Counted from the first letter of the stretch, positions 31,597 to 39,286 are shown. The stretch: 41,891 bases of DNA from Candidatus Daviesbacteria bacterium (GCA_016183265.1 JACPEX010000009.1:1-41891); one strand, 5' to 3'. A program made the numbers and translations. Notes: generated from the sequence alone by a model not told the origin.

Positions 31597-31603
31597 CAAA
31601 ATC

Positions 31604-32392
31604 ATGGGCAAAGTTATTCCTGATCTGAAAGTTTTTCTTCTTTTAATATTTTTAAGCTTAGTAATTTTGTTTTTAGATACTATTAATCTGCTGAATTTAC
31701 CAAAAAAGTTAATGTTTTATATCACTAATCCCGTTTCTTTTGGAATTTATAATACAAGCAGGAATGTGAGCAGGCAGTTTTATTTTGTATTTCAAGCGCG
31801 CTTCGCTGCCCAGGAAAACAAGGCTTTAAAAGAACAAATAGGTAAACTTTTATCGGAAAATGCCGAGCTTAGAAAAAAAATCGGGGAAGTTTCTGCTATG
31901 CTTTCCCAGGAAAAACACCTGGACCCGAATACTTACAATTTATTGCCAGTAAGGCCGATTGGGCTTTCCAGGTATTTAAAAATTGATCAAGGGTCTGAGG
32001 CCGGAATTAAAGTTGGCCAGGCAGTTGTTTCTGAAGACAATTTTATAGGAAAAGTAGTTTCTGTTTCCCCTTCAGCCGCAAATATTCAACTTCTGACTGA
32101 TCCGGATTTCAAAGTGGCGGCATTTTCGCAAAATAAAGAAGGTCGGGCAAAAGGAGTGCTCGCGGGTCGGTTTGGAACTGATCTGATTTTGGATAAAATA
32201 TTGCATGAAGAAAAGATTGCCACAGGCGACCTGGTTTATTCTGAAGGACTGGAAGAGTTTTTGCCCAGAGGCTTAGTGTTGGGTAAAGTGACAGAGGTAA
32301 TGGAGCGGGAAAATGAAGTTTTTAAACAAGCCAAAGTTACCCACGTTTTTGATATTAGGGATTTGGAGTTAGTGTTTGTAATTTTGGAATAG
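31604..32392 (+). CDS. mreC: Rod-shape-determining protein MreC
   Basis: The protein has 262 residues from the ATG at 31604; an in-frame TTG at 31592 is next to the -10 box and unlikely. One membrane helix (VFLLLIFLSLVILFLD) is followed by a coiled coil (about 65-100, ENKALKEQIGKLLSENAEL) and the two beta-barrels of MreC (LPVRPIGLSRYLKIDQGSEA; VVSVSPSAANIQLLTDPDFK). MreC links MreB to the wall-synthesis enzymes outside the membrane. A heptad hairpin lies between mreC and mreD. Confidence 0.9.
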   Translation: MGKVIPDLKVFLLLIFLSLVILFLDTINLLNLPKKLMFYITNPVSFGIYNTSRNVSRQFYFVFQARFAAQENKALKEQIGKLLSENAELRKKIGEVSAMLSQEKHLDPNTYNLLPVRPIGLSRYLKIDQGSEAGIKVGQAVVSEDNFIGKVVSVSPSAANIQLLTDPDFKVAAFSQNKEGRAKGVLAGRFGTDLILDKILHEEKIATGDLVYSEGLEEFLPRGLVLGKVTEVMERENEVFKQAKVTHVFDIRDLELVFVILE

Positions 32393-32474
32393 CTATCAGT
32401 CATCAGTCTTCAGCTATCAGACTAAAAACAATAAGTCTGACGACTGAAAGCTGAGAGCGAAGTGATACTGACGA
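32393..32474. repeat. Heptad repeat hairpin between mreC and mreD
   Basis: CTATCAG, TCATCAG, TCTTCAG and CTATCAG (32393-32420) face CTGACGA, CTGAAAG and CTGAGAG (32437-32457) and a further CTGACGA (32468-32474). The inner arms pair as TCAGACT/AGTCTGA around an A-rich loop. It is the same unit family as 871-940 and lies inside the mre operon. Confidence 0.85.
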
Positions 32475-32479
32475 CTATT

Positions 32480-32902
32480 ATGAAAACATTGATTATTGTT
32501 TTAATTATTGCAGCTTTTTTACAGACTACTATCTTGCCGATAGATCTAGTTTTACTTATTCTAATCTGCCGGGCTTATGTGGTTTCAGAAAAAAATAATC
32601 TTTATTTATCTTTTATTTTTGGATTTTTAATTTCACACCTTAACCTGATTAATTTAGGTTCTCAGAGTTTAATCTATTTGGTTATTGTTCAGGCAGCACA
32701 AATATTATCCAAGATTAGATTGGCAGGTAATCCATTATTGATTGTACCAATCAGTTTAGTATTTTTATCCTTAGTAAACTTAGGTACACTGGATTTTCCA
32801 AAGATTATTCTAACCTCCCTTTTATCCTTACCAATTCTTTATTCGCTAAGGCTTTGGGAAGAAAGATTTATTGTTAGAAAAGAAATAAAATTAAAGGTTT
32901 AA
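32480..32902 (+). CDS. mreD: MreD-like membrane protein
   Basis: The protein has 140 residues from the ATG at 32480. It has about five membrane helices (TLIIVLIIAAFLQTTILP; LYLSFIFGFLISHLNLINLG; LLIVPISLVFLSLVNLG; LTSLLSLPILYSLRL). It is identified as MreD mainly by position between mreC and the PBP2-type gene and by its size. An in-frame GTG at 32462 lies inside the repeat. It ends 1 nt before the PBP2 gene. Confidence 0.75.
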   Translation: MKTLIIVLIIAAFLQTTILPIDLVLLILICRAYVVSEKNNLYLSFIFGFLISHLNLINLGSQSLIYLVIVQAAQILSKIRLAGNPLLIVPISLVFLSLVNLGTLDFPKIILTSLLSLPILYSLRLWEERFIVRKEIKLKV

Positions 32903-32903
32903 T

Positions 32904-34745
32904 ATGGCCAAAAAAAGGAAACACTTAGGTTTTAGTTTTACAGACGAAGTGGCAAAAGTTACTTCTAAAAAGGGGAATTTCAAGGTTAAAGAAGCATCTG
33001 ACTGGACAGATTTGCTTTTGCCAAATTTCCGTCCGGGATATCAGCAGGGGCTCAGTCAAAGTATTTGGAGAATCATTTTTTTTACAGCTGTTATTTTAGT
33101 ATTATTTTTTATAATATTTTTGCGGCTTTTTCATCTGCAGATAGTTGAGGGGAAAACAAATAGAGAACTTGCAGATGGTAATCGGATTCAAATTAAAGTT
33201 ATTCATGCGCCTCGGGGGGTAATATATGACCGGAACGGGCAGATATTGGCGGCCAATTCTCCCGCTTTCCGCTTGACTGATACAAAGTTATCAAAACCTA
33301 AAACCAGATTTGTAACCCGTGAGCAAGCTATGGAATGGGAGGTTAAAGATGACCCGCGGGTTTTAAATTTAGAAGTTGATAATGTCAGAAATTACCCAAA
33401 AGGCGAGGTATTTGCTCATGTAGTGGGGTATACAGGGGAAATTTCTGATATAGAGTTGGCAGATCCTAAGTTTAAAAACTATCGTTTGGGGGATCAAATT
33501 GGCAAAAGCGGGATAGAGGCTCAATATGAGAAAATATTGCATGGGGTAGATGGCGGAGAGATTATTGAAGTAGACGCCTCAGGCAAAAAACTTAGGACTT
33601 TAAGGCAAAAAACCCCAATCCCCGGGCAAAACATTTATTTGTCAATAGATGCATCTTTACAAGAAAAACTTTATCAGGAATTTAAGGAAGCCATATCCAA
33701 GTCAGGCAGTTGTTGTGGTGCTGCTGTGGTTTCAGATCCGTCCGGTGGTAAAATTCTAGCTCTTGTTTCCTATCCTTCTTTCGATCCGAATTTATTTACC
33801 AAAAATGAGGATTTTGCTATCAGCGAGATTTTTTCCCAAACCACCTCGCCGATCTTAAATCGGGCAATAGCCGGAACTTATCCCCCGGGATCAACATTTA
33901 AGATAATTTCATCTATGGCGGCCTTAGCATCGGGCAAAATCAATGCTGATACCACCTTTGAAGATACCGGGGTAATGTACCTGGGGTCGTACCAGTTTAG
34001 CAATTGGTATTTTAATCAGTTTGGCAAGGTCGAAGGCTTGGTTAATCTGAAAAAAGCTATCATGCGTTCAAATGATATTTATTTTTATAAAGTTTCACAA
34101 ATCATTGGGGAAAGAGCATTAGTTGATTGGTCAAAGAAATTATATCTGGGGGCGCGGTTGGGTATTGACATTCCCGGTGAGGAAACAGGGCTTGTTCCTA
34201 CTAATGAATGGAAACAAGAAACTTATGGGCAACCTTGGTACCCGGGAGATACCTTACATATGTCAATCGGCCAAGGGTTTGTTTTAACCACTCCTTTGCA
34301 AATATTAGGGGTTACCTCCTACATTGCCACAGGAGGTACTCTTTACCAGCCGCAACTATTACTTAGTGATAAACCTAAAGTTTTAGTTTCCAATTTGTTG
34401 CCGAAAGATCAAATAGACTTGATTAGGGAAGGAATGAAGTTAGTACCCAAATCAGGGGGTAGCGCTTGGCCGTTTTTTACCTTTCCTTTTCCGACCGCTG
34501 GGAAAACCGGTACAGCCGAGTTTGGTGATAAAAATAAGACCCATGCTTGGTATACTTCATTCGCGCCGGTTGACGATCCTCAAATCGCCATGACTATTTT
34601 AATAGAAGGCGGAGGCCAAGGGTCTTCGGTATCTGCGCCGGTAGCCAAGGAAATATACCGCTGGTATTTTTCCCCTGATAAAAATAAACTGATACAGGAT
34701 GTCTATGTCCCTGCTACTGATTCCGGTAGAACTCTAGGGGAATAG
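32904..34745 (+). CDS. mrdA: Penicillin-binding protein 2 (class B, elongasome)
   Basis: This 613-residue protein has one membrane helix (IIFFTAVILVLFFIIFLRLF), a PBP dimerisation domain (APRGVIYDRNGQILAANSP), and a transpeptidase domain with SxxK GTYPPGSTFKI (Ser near 330), SxN RSNDIYFYK and KTG AGKTGTAEFGD. It crosslinks peptidoglycan during elongation together with MreC/MreD/RodA; rodA is not in the window. Confidence 0.95.
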   Translation: MAKKRKHLGFSFTDEVAKVTSKKGNFKVKEASDWTDLLLPNFRPGYQQGLSQSIWRIIFFTAVILVLFFIIFLRLFHLQIVEGKTNRELADGNRIQIKVIHAPRGVIYDRNGQILAANSPAFRLTDTKLSKPKTRFVTREQAMEWEVKDDPRVLNLEVDNVRNYPKGEVFAHVVGYTGEISDIELADPKFKNYRLGDQIGKSGIEAQYEKILHGVDGGEIIEVDASGKKLRTLRQKTPIPGQNIYLSIDASLQEKLYQEFKEAISKSGSCCGAAVVSDPSGGKILALVSYPSFDPNLFTKNEDFAISEIFSQTTSPILNRAIAGTYPPGSTFKIISSMAALASGKINADTTFEDTGVMYLGSYQFSNWYFNQFGKVEGLVNLKKAIMRSNDIYFYKVSQIIGERALVDWSKKLYLGARLGIDIPGEETGLVPTNEWKQETYGQPWYPGDTLHMSIGQGFVLTTPLQILGVTSYIATGGTLYQPQLLLSDKPKVLVSNLLPKDQIDLIREGMKLVPKSGGSAWPFFTFPFPTAGKTGTAEFGDKNKTHAWYTSFAPVDDPQIAMTILIEGGGQGSSVSAPVAKEIYRWYFSPDKNKLIQDVYVPATDSGRTLGE

Positions 34746-34763
34746 CTGGTACAATAAAACTAT

Positions 34764-35114
34764 ATGCCCAAGAATACACTTTTCATAATTGTTTTTGTAG
34801 TAATAATTCTAACCGGTGTTGCTACCTTAATCTTTAACCGCAGTCAACTAACGTCTGTTTCCAAAAGTGAAATCGACGCTGCTATAAATAAAGCCAAATT
34901 TTTATATAGCGAAGAAAAGATTAGGGGGAGAGGTTTTATCAACGGTCCTTGCTTATCAGATGCATTACTTCCGGGATGGGTGGTAGATATTGCCCATAGT
35001 CCCCGTTTAGCCATCGATGATTTGCCGGAAAACCAGTGCCCTTCTTATATTGAAGGTAAAGCGCAGCATTTTGTGGAGTTAAATACTGAAGGAGACTTGA
35101 TTAGAGCCAGGTAA
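34764..35114 (+). CDS. Small membrane-anchored hypothetical protein
   Basis: This 116-residue protein has an N-terminal membrane helix (LFIIVFVVIILTGVATLIF) followed by a hydrophilic domain with two Cys (INGPCLSDALLPGWVVDIAH; LPENQCPSYIEGKAQHFVEL). The Cys pair may form a disulfide outside the cell. A TACAAT box lies 8 nt before the ATG. It sits between PBP2 and the ClpC-like gene, ending 1 nt before the latter. The function is unknown. Confidence 0.6.
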   Translation: MPKNTLFIIVFVVIILTGVATLIFNRSQLTSVSKSEIDAAINKAKFLYSEEKIRGRGFINGPCLSDALLPGWVVDIAHSPRLAIDDLPENQCPSYIEGKAQHFVELNTEGDLIRAR

Positions 35115-35115
35115 A

Positions 35116-37617
35116 ATGAAATACCTAACATTGCCGTTTAGCCTAATTTACTTTTGGTATATAGATAGTATCCCGTTCTTCGTAAAGACCTGGAAGAACC
35201 TGATGTTTTATTTAGAGGAAGATTTGGCAGTAGGGCTAATGTGGAGATTACTTTTTACCCCGCTTTTTCATGACAGCAGTATCGTTGGTAGAATTTTAAG
35301 TTTTATATTCCGGGGCGTCCGGATAATCTTAGGTTTATTTGCATTTTTGGTTGCTACTCTCATACTGTTTTTCGTAGCCGGCTACTGGTTAGTATTACCT
35401 CTTTTGGCCTCTATAGATAAACCACAATATATTAGCCCCTTTTTATTTCTAGCCGGAGTAGGCTTATTTTTAATTGAAAAGTTTACCCATCCGCATAAAA
35501 AAGTGTGGTCTGCTAAGAATCCCTGGGACTGTTCGACAGTTAGAAAAGAAAATTTAAGTTTCAAAAATCTTCTTGCAAGTCCCAGGGTTTTAGACCTTCT
35601 GTCTAACCTGGAAATTCAACTGAATAGTTTACCCGCATTTGAGATTACGGATAAAGATAGTTTAATAAAGAAAGCATTTGAATTGGGCAAGTTTTGCGGG
35701 AGTGAGTATTTAGGCCAGACCCACTTTTTTGTAGCTGCCATTTCTGAAATTCCTAATATAGATACCCTTTTACTGAAATTGGAGCTGCAACTTCAAGATT
35801 TTGAAAAAACTTTATTTTATCTGGAAAAGAAGAGGCAAACATGGAGAAGGATATATATCTGGGACGGCGATTTTGCCGTACATCACTTAAAAGGTGTTAA
35901 TAGGGGGTGGTTAGGTGTTCCTACTCCTAATTTAGATTTAGTAGGAGAAGATTTAACCCGTCAAGCAGCATCCAAAGGGTTTCCGGATTTAATCCGGGAA
36001 AATGATGTGTTAAAGGATGTGGTTAATATTCTGTCCCAAACCAGCAGTAGGAATGTTATTTTAGTAGGTCCCCCGGGTTCCGGTAAAACTGCAACTTTAA
36101 AGCATTTGGCAAAGCAGATAGTTACCGGGGACGCGCCGGAAGCCTTAGCCATGAAAAGGATAGTCTTGTTGGATTTAACCAAACTATTATCCGGGATTAA
36201 AACTCAAGGGGATTTGGCAGAAAGGGTGAAAACAATTTTTGAAGAAGTGGGGTTTGCCCAAAATGTCATCATTGCTATAGAAGAGATTCATGAACTGGGA
36301 ATGGGGGAGGCAGGAAGTAATTTTAACCTGTATTCTCTGATGCAGCCATATTTTGAATCGGACACTTTTCAGTTTATCGGCACCACCGAAACGCAAAACT
36401 ACAGCCGGATTTTAGAAAAAAACGGCAGTTTTGCCAGGCTTTTTAGAAAAATTGAGCTTTCCCCTGCTACAGAAGCCGATACTTTAAATATTTTAGAATA
36501 CCGCGCTATAGAAGCAGAGAGAAAAGATAAGGTTAAGGTAACTTTTATTGCCATCAAAACTGCCACTAGCTTATCAGCCAAACTTATTCATGACCGGGTC
36601 CTGCCGGATTCTGCCATTGCCATTTTAAAAGAAGCCTTAGCCCAGCCGATTAACAAATGGGTGACAAAAGAAGTGGTCAGACGGGTTGTTTCTTCAAGGG
36701 TGAAAGTGCCTCTGATGGAAGTAGGTAATGCGGATAAAAACAGGCTGTTGAATTTAGAAGATGAGATTCATAAAAGAATGATAGATCAAGAGCAAGCTGT
36801 TAAGGCTGTAGCAGATACTTTAAGGCGGTCGGTAACCGGACTTAGGGAAGAATCAAGGCCAATCGGTTCGTTTTTATTTGTTGGTCCGACAGGTTCCGGC
36901 AAAACAGAGTTGGCAAAAACTCTAGCTGATGTGTACTTTAAAACAGCAGGGGCTTACATTAGGTTTGATATGTCGGAGTACCAGACTCAAGAATCGGTGA
37001 GTCGGTTGATCGGTGGATCGGATCAGGAGGGACAACTAACTGAGGCGGTCAGGAATCGGCCGTATGCCTTGCTTTTGCTGGATGAGTTTGAAAAAGCAGA
37101 TCCGAAAATTTTGACTTTATTCTTGCAGGTTTTAGAAGACGGCAGGTTAACTGATGCCAGTGGCAGGACAGTGGATTTTACCAATACTATTATTATTGCC
37201 ACTTCAAATGCCGGCTCATTAACCATCGCCCAGGAGTTGCAAGCAGGAAAGAGTTTGGAAGTGGTCGACAAAGAAGTTAACGAAGAGCTTCTGAGAGTAT
37301 TTAAGCCGGAATTGGTTAACAGGTTTGATGAAGTGGTGTTGTTTAAGCCGTTGTCTCAAGATGATTTGCAAAAGATTGTGCAGATAAAATTAAATTCTTT
37401 GCAAAAACAGATGAAAGATAAAGGGTATTTGGTAGCATTTGACCCAACGCTTATTGCAGAGTTTGCCAAAAGGGGATTTGACCCGGTGATGGGCGCGCGC
37501 CCCTTACGCCGCTTAATGCAGGATACGCTGGAGGCCAAACTCTCCAGGTTAATCTTGGAAAATAAATTAGTCAAAGGGCAGGTATTCCAGGCAGGAATAG
37601 ATCTTATGTCATCTTGA
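35116..37617 (+). CDS. Membrane-anchored ClpC-like protein with two AAA+ modules
   Basis: The protein has 833 residues. The first 125 contain about three membrane helices (IILGLFAFLVATLILFFVAG; YWLVLPLL; ISPFLFLAGVGLFLIEKF) in addition to short amphipathic segments. The Clp-N-like region (about 150-250) is followed by AAA+ module 1 (Walker A GPPGSGKT near 319, Walker B IIAIEEIHEL) and module 2 (Walker A GPTGSGKT near 591, LLLDEFEKADPKI, arginine-rich ARPLRRLMQDTL). I see no obvious LGF/IGF loop for ClpP. The protein probably unfolds substrates at the membrane. Its last 20 codons are duplicated downstream of the TA cassette. Confidence 0.85.
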   Translation: MKYLTLPFSLIYFWYIDSIPFFVKTWKNLMFYLEEDLAVGLMWRLLFTPLFHDSSIVGRILSFIFRGVRIILGLFAFLVATLILFFVAGYWLVLPLLASIDKPQYISPFLFLAGVGLFLIEKFTHPHKKVWSAKNPWDCSTVRKENLSFKNLLASPRVLDLLSNLEIQLNSLPAFEITDKDSLIKKAFELGKFCGSEYLGQTHFFVAAISEIPNIDTLLLKLELQLQDFEKTLFYLEKKRQTWRRIYIWDGDFAVHHLKGVNRGWLGVPTPNLDLVGEDLTRQAASKGFPDLIRENDVLKDVVNILSQTSSRNVILVGPPGSGKTATLKHLAKQIVTGDAPEALAMKRIVLLDLTKLLSGIKTQGDLAERVKTIFEEVGFAQNVIIAIEEIHELGMGEAGSNFNLYSLMQPYFESDTFQFIGTTETQNYSRILEKNGSFARLFRKIELSPATEADTLNILEYRAIEAERKDKVKVTFIAIKTATSLSAKLIHDRVLPDSAIAILKEALAQPINKWVTKEVVRRVVSSRVKVPLMEVGNADKNRLLNLEDEIHKRMIDQEQAVKAVADTLRRSVTGLREESRPIGSFLFVGPTGSGKTELAKTLADVYFKTAGAYIRFDMSEYQTQESVSRLIGGSDQEGQLTEAVRNRPYALLLLDEFEKADPKILTLFLQVLEDGRLTDASGRTVDFTNTIIIATSNAGSLTIAQELQAGKSLEVVDKEVNEELLRVFKPELVNRFDEVVLFKPLSQDDLQKIVQIKLNSLQKQMKDKGYLVAFDPTLIAEFAKRGFDPVMGARPLRRLMQDTLEAKLSRLILENKLVKGQVFQAGIDLMSS
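37551..37602 (+). repeat. ClpC-gene tail, direct repeat copy 1
   Basis: This is the coding 3' end of the ClpC-like gene (encoding LENKLVKGQVFQAGIDLMSS). It matches 38190-38241 at nearly every base over about 45 nt (offset 639). Together the two copies bracket the TA cassette. Confidence 0.9.
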
Positions 37618-37642
37618 CATACATTTTTGATGGGAGTATAAT
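37614..37642 (+). promoter_or_regulatory. Consensus promoter of the Phd/RelE cassette
   Basis: TTGACA (37614-37619) and TATAAT (37637-37642) match the sigma-70 consensus exactly at 17-nt spacing. The ATG follows after 6 nt, so the mRNA should start at or within a base of the start codon. The -35 box overlaps the ClpC stop codon. Confidence 0.9.
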
Positions 37643-37648
37643 AAAAAT

Positions 37649-37918
37649 ATGTTTAACACAATATCAGCAAGACAGATTCAAAGAGAGTATAAAAAGGTTT
37701 TAGAAAAGGCTAATAAATCTAAAGAGCCGGTTGTAGTGATGGCAAACAATAAACCTTTGGGTGCGGTGGTGGGATTGGATATCTTAGAGAAACTTCAACT
37801 CGAAGCAGTATTAAGCCAAGCTCTTGAAGATTACAAAGCGGGGAAAACGAAAACCATTTCTACAATGGAAGAGTTGGAAGCAGATTTTGAGGAAATGAGA
37901 AAAGAAGCAAATTTGTAA
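37649..37918 (+). CDS. Phd/YefM-type antitoxin
   Basis: This 89-residue protein starts FNTISARQIQREYKKVLEKA, then VVVMANNKPLGAVVGLDILE, which is the Phd/YefM fold. The tail (EELEADFEEMRKEANL) should bind the toxin. The ATG lies 6 nt after a consensus -10 box. The toxin starts 3 nt after its stop. The pair is enclosed between two copies of the ClpC gene tail. Confidence 0.87.
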   Translation: MFNTISARQIQREYKKVLEKANKSKEPVVVMANNKPLGAVVGLDILEKLQLEAVLSQALEDYKAGKTKTISTMEELEADFEEMRKEANL

Positions 37919-37921
37919 TGC

Positions 37922-38191
37922 ATGTTTACAGTCTTATATTCTCCAAAGTATTTAGTAGCAAGAAAGAAGTTTTTAAAAAATAATAGTAAGCTAGCTGATA
38001 AAACAATTAAGGCAATATCCTTATTTACGAGAAATCCAGAGCATCCAAGTCTTAATATTGAGAAACTCAAAGGAGCCAAGATTTGGACAATCAGAATTGA
38101 TCAAGGGAACAGAATCTTTTTTTATTGGGTCGAGGAATCCAAAGCACTCTTTATTGATATAGGTAAGCATGACAAATATAGAAAATATTAA
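37922..38191 (+). CDS. RelE/YoeB-like toxin
   Basis: This 89-residue basic protein has the pattern YSPKYLVARKKFLKNNSKLA, NIEKLKGAKIWTIRIDQGNR, IFFYWVEE, and DIGKHDKYRKY, which fits the RelE superfamily. The C-terminal HDKYRKY is the catalytic-type end. It is predicted to cleave mRNA on the ribosome. The stop codon touches the second copy of the ClpC tail. Confidence 0.87.
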   Translation: MFTVLYSPKYLVARKKFLKNNSKLADKTIKAISLFTRNPEHPSLNIEKLKGAKIWTIRIDQGNRIFFYWVEESKALFIDIGKHDKYRKY

Positions 38192-38255
38192 TTTTGGAAA
38201 ATAAATTAGTCAAAGGACAGGTATTCCAGGCAGGGGTTGATCTTTTATCTGCATA
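38190..38255 (+). repeat. ClpC-gene tail, direct repeat copy 2
   Basis: It reads LENKLVKGQVFQAGVDLLSA and a TAG stop. It is a non-translated duplicate of the ClpC end, with synonymous and conservative changes relative to copy 1. It begins at the toxin stop codon. Confidence 0.9.
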
Positions 38256-38268
38256 GATATCTTCCATC

Positions 38269-38586
38269 CTAATCGAAACAAACTGGAGCAGTAGGTTTAC
38301 CTTTCTCATTAATAAGCTCTACACAACCTTTGGGATTATCTTTGCATATTCCCCCTTGTTCTTCTTCATTCCAAACACAAGATCCTCTTCTGCAATCATC
38401 CCTTTCCGAACAAGAGCGCCCTTCGTAGCCACTTCTAAATGGTAGTTCAATTAAAGAACAAATTATCTTAGAAGAGTTTGTAGGATTGTTAAACCTTGGA
38501 TTACACCATGTGGCTCCTCTTTGCCAAAGATAAAATAATAACGTAATTAGTAATAAAACAAATAGAACAATAATTGCTTTTTTCAT
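38269..38586 (-). CDS. Small Cys-rich exported protein
   Basis: The protein has 105 residues from the ATG at 38586 (MKKAIIVLFVLLLITLLFYL). One membrane helix or signal is followed by a Cys-rich tail (GRSCSERDDCRRGSCVW, then GGICKDNPKGCVEL, ending APVCFD) with at least eight Cys. The spacing resembles small disulfide knots of secreted proteins. A longer frame start at 38679 would run through the upstream terminator and is unlikely. The function is unknown. Confidence 0.6.
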   Translation of the reverse strand: MKKAIIVLFVLLLITLLFYLWQRGATWCNPRFNNPTNSSKIICSLIELPFRSGYEGRSCSERDDCRRGSCVWNEEEQGGICKDNPKGCVELINEKGKPTAPVCFD

Positions 38587-38669
38587 TAAATATTTAGGTG
38601 ATTTTTTATTGCTCGAATATTTATAATTATATATTAATGTTATGATAAATAGTATGGGAAAATTCCACC

Positions 38670-38693
38670 AAAAAACCACCCTTGCGGATGGTT
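38670..38693 (-). terminator. Intrinsic terminator of the candidate small RNA
   Basis: On the minus strand AACCATCC (38693-38686) and GGGTGGTT (38681-38674) pair over 8 bp (one T-G pair) around GCAA, and TTTT follows. On the plus strand the same hairpin is followed by a shorter T-run. Confidence 0.75.
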
Positions 38694-38742
38694 TTATTGC
38701 TTCGGTAGTTGGTAAACTATCGTTGATCTCTCCAGTAAAAGT
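38670..38742 (-). ncRNA. Candidate small RNA complementary to the neighbouring tRNA-Glu anticodon arm
   Basis: A strong minus-strand promoter (TTGACA/TATAGT, 17-nt spacing) predicts a start at 38742. The RNA then begins with CTTTTACTGGAGAG (38741-38728), the exact reverse complement of tRNA-Glu bases 38836-38823. That covers the anticodon loop CTCTCCA, the 3' anticodon stem GTAAA and two further bases. A short hairpin (TAGTT-TACC-AACTA) follows, and a GCAA-capped terminator ends the RNA. No ORF is present. An untranslated leader of the downstream Cys-rich gene is the alternative. Confidence 0.6.
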
Positions 38743-38748
38743 AAGTTT

Positions 38749-38777
38749 ACTATACCAGAAATTTTCTTATTTGTCAA
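38749..38777 (-). promoter_or_regulatory. Promoter of the candidate small RNA
   Basis: TTGACA (38777-38772) and TATAGT (38754-38749) are 17 nt apart on the minus strand. It lies just after the T-run that follows tRNA-Glu. Confidence 0.75.
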
Positions 38778-38782
38778 ATTCC

Positions 38783-38880
38783 AAAAAAGCCTCCGTGAAC
38801 CGGACGGGATTCGAACCCGCACCTTTTACTGGAGAGGTAAATAGTCTGCCATTAACCTACCGGCCCAAATTCACGGGGGC
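38783..38880 (-). terminator. Terminator-like stem enclosing tRNA-Glu
   Basis: On the minus strand GCCCCCGTGAA (38880-38870) can pair with TTCACGGAGGC (38799-38789), 10 of 11 bp, followed by TTTTTT (38788-38783). The 3' arm uses the TTC of the tRNA acceptor strand, so this stem and the mature tRNA fold exclude each other. Confidence 0.5.
38796..38866 (-). tRNA. tRNA-Glu (CUC anticodon)
   Basis: Minus-strand cloverleaf: acceptor GGGCCGG/CCGGTTC (two G-T pairs), D stem GGTT/GACT, anticodon stem TTTAC/GTAAA with loop CTCTCCA (anticodon CTC), and T arm GCGGG-TTCGAAT-CCCGT. Position 37 is C, which is unusual, as a purine is normal there. CCA is not encoded. The gene is enclosed by an extra inverted repeat that ends in a T-run. 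Confidence 0.88.
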
Positions 38881-38923
38881 CAAATCATTATCACATAATT
38901 ATAAATTCCTATACAAGATCGGG

Positions 38924-39286
38924 ATGACAATTATACTTGTTTTTTTCTTAATTCTTATTTCTCCTATTGCAGCTTATGCTGTTTTGGATTTTGACCAAAT
39001 CAATCAAAAAGTTTCCAATAGGTTTGAGGGGGATGTAGTGAAATTAGCGGCAATAATGGAGGAGCTAAGAAGAAGAAAAGGTATTACTGAAACCAGGGTG
39101 GCTTTTGGCGGGGTAGATACACAAATAAAAGCGGCTGATTATTGGATAACTTCGGCAGCAGAGGCAGTAGCTTTTCAGAGGGCGCAAAAATATTCCTCCC
39201 AATCCCAGTTAAGAAATAGTCTGGAAGTTTTAAAAAATAAAGTTCTTAAAGCTAAAAATGAAGTAGGAAAGGCTTTAAATGAATAA
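38924..39286 (+). CDS. Small exported hypothetical protein
   Basis: The protein has 120 residues from the ATG at 38924. Signal peptide ILVFFLILISPIAAYAVLDF, then a helical domain (DGDVVKLAAIMEELRRRKG region) with a middle beta turn and a C-terminal helix (SLEVLKNKVLKAKNEVGKAL). The in-frame DNA upstream runs through the antisense of tRNA-Glu, so a longer start is rejected. A TATACA box lies 8 nt before the ATG. The next gene overlaps its last 8 nt. I do not recognise the family. Confidence 0.65.
   Translation: MTIILVFFLILISPIAAYAVLDFDQINQKVSNRFEGDVVKLAAIMEELRRRKGITETRVAFGGVDTQIKAADYWITSAAEAVAFQRAQKYSSQSQLRNSLEVLKNKVLKAKNEVGKALNE

Noticed and set aside
38670-38742. T-box riboswitch
   Set aside because: There is tRNA complementarity, but no T-box sequence, no specifier loop layout and no aminoacylation gene downstream.
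38642-38923. Long in-frame extension upstream of the small exported protein at 38924
   Set aside because: The extension is read through the antisense of tRNA-Glu and the small-RNA terminator; the signal peptide starts at 38924.
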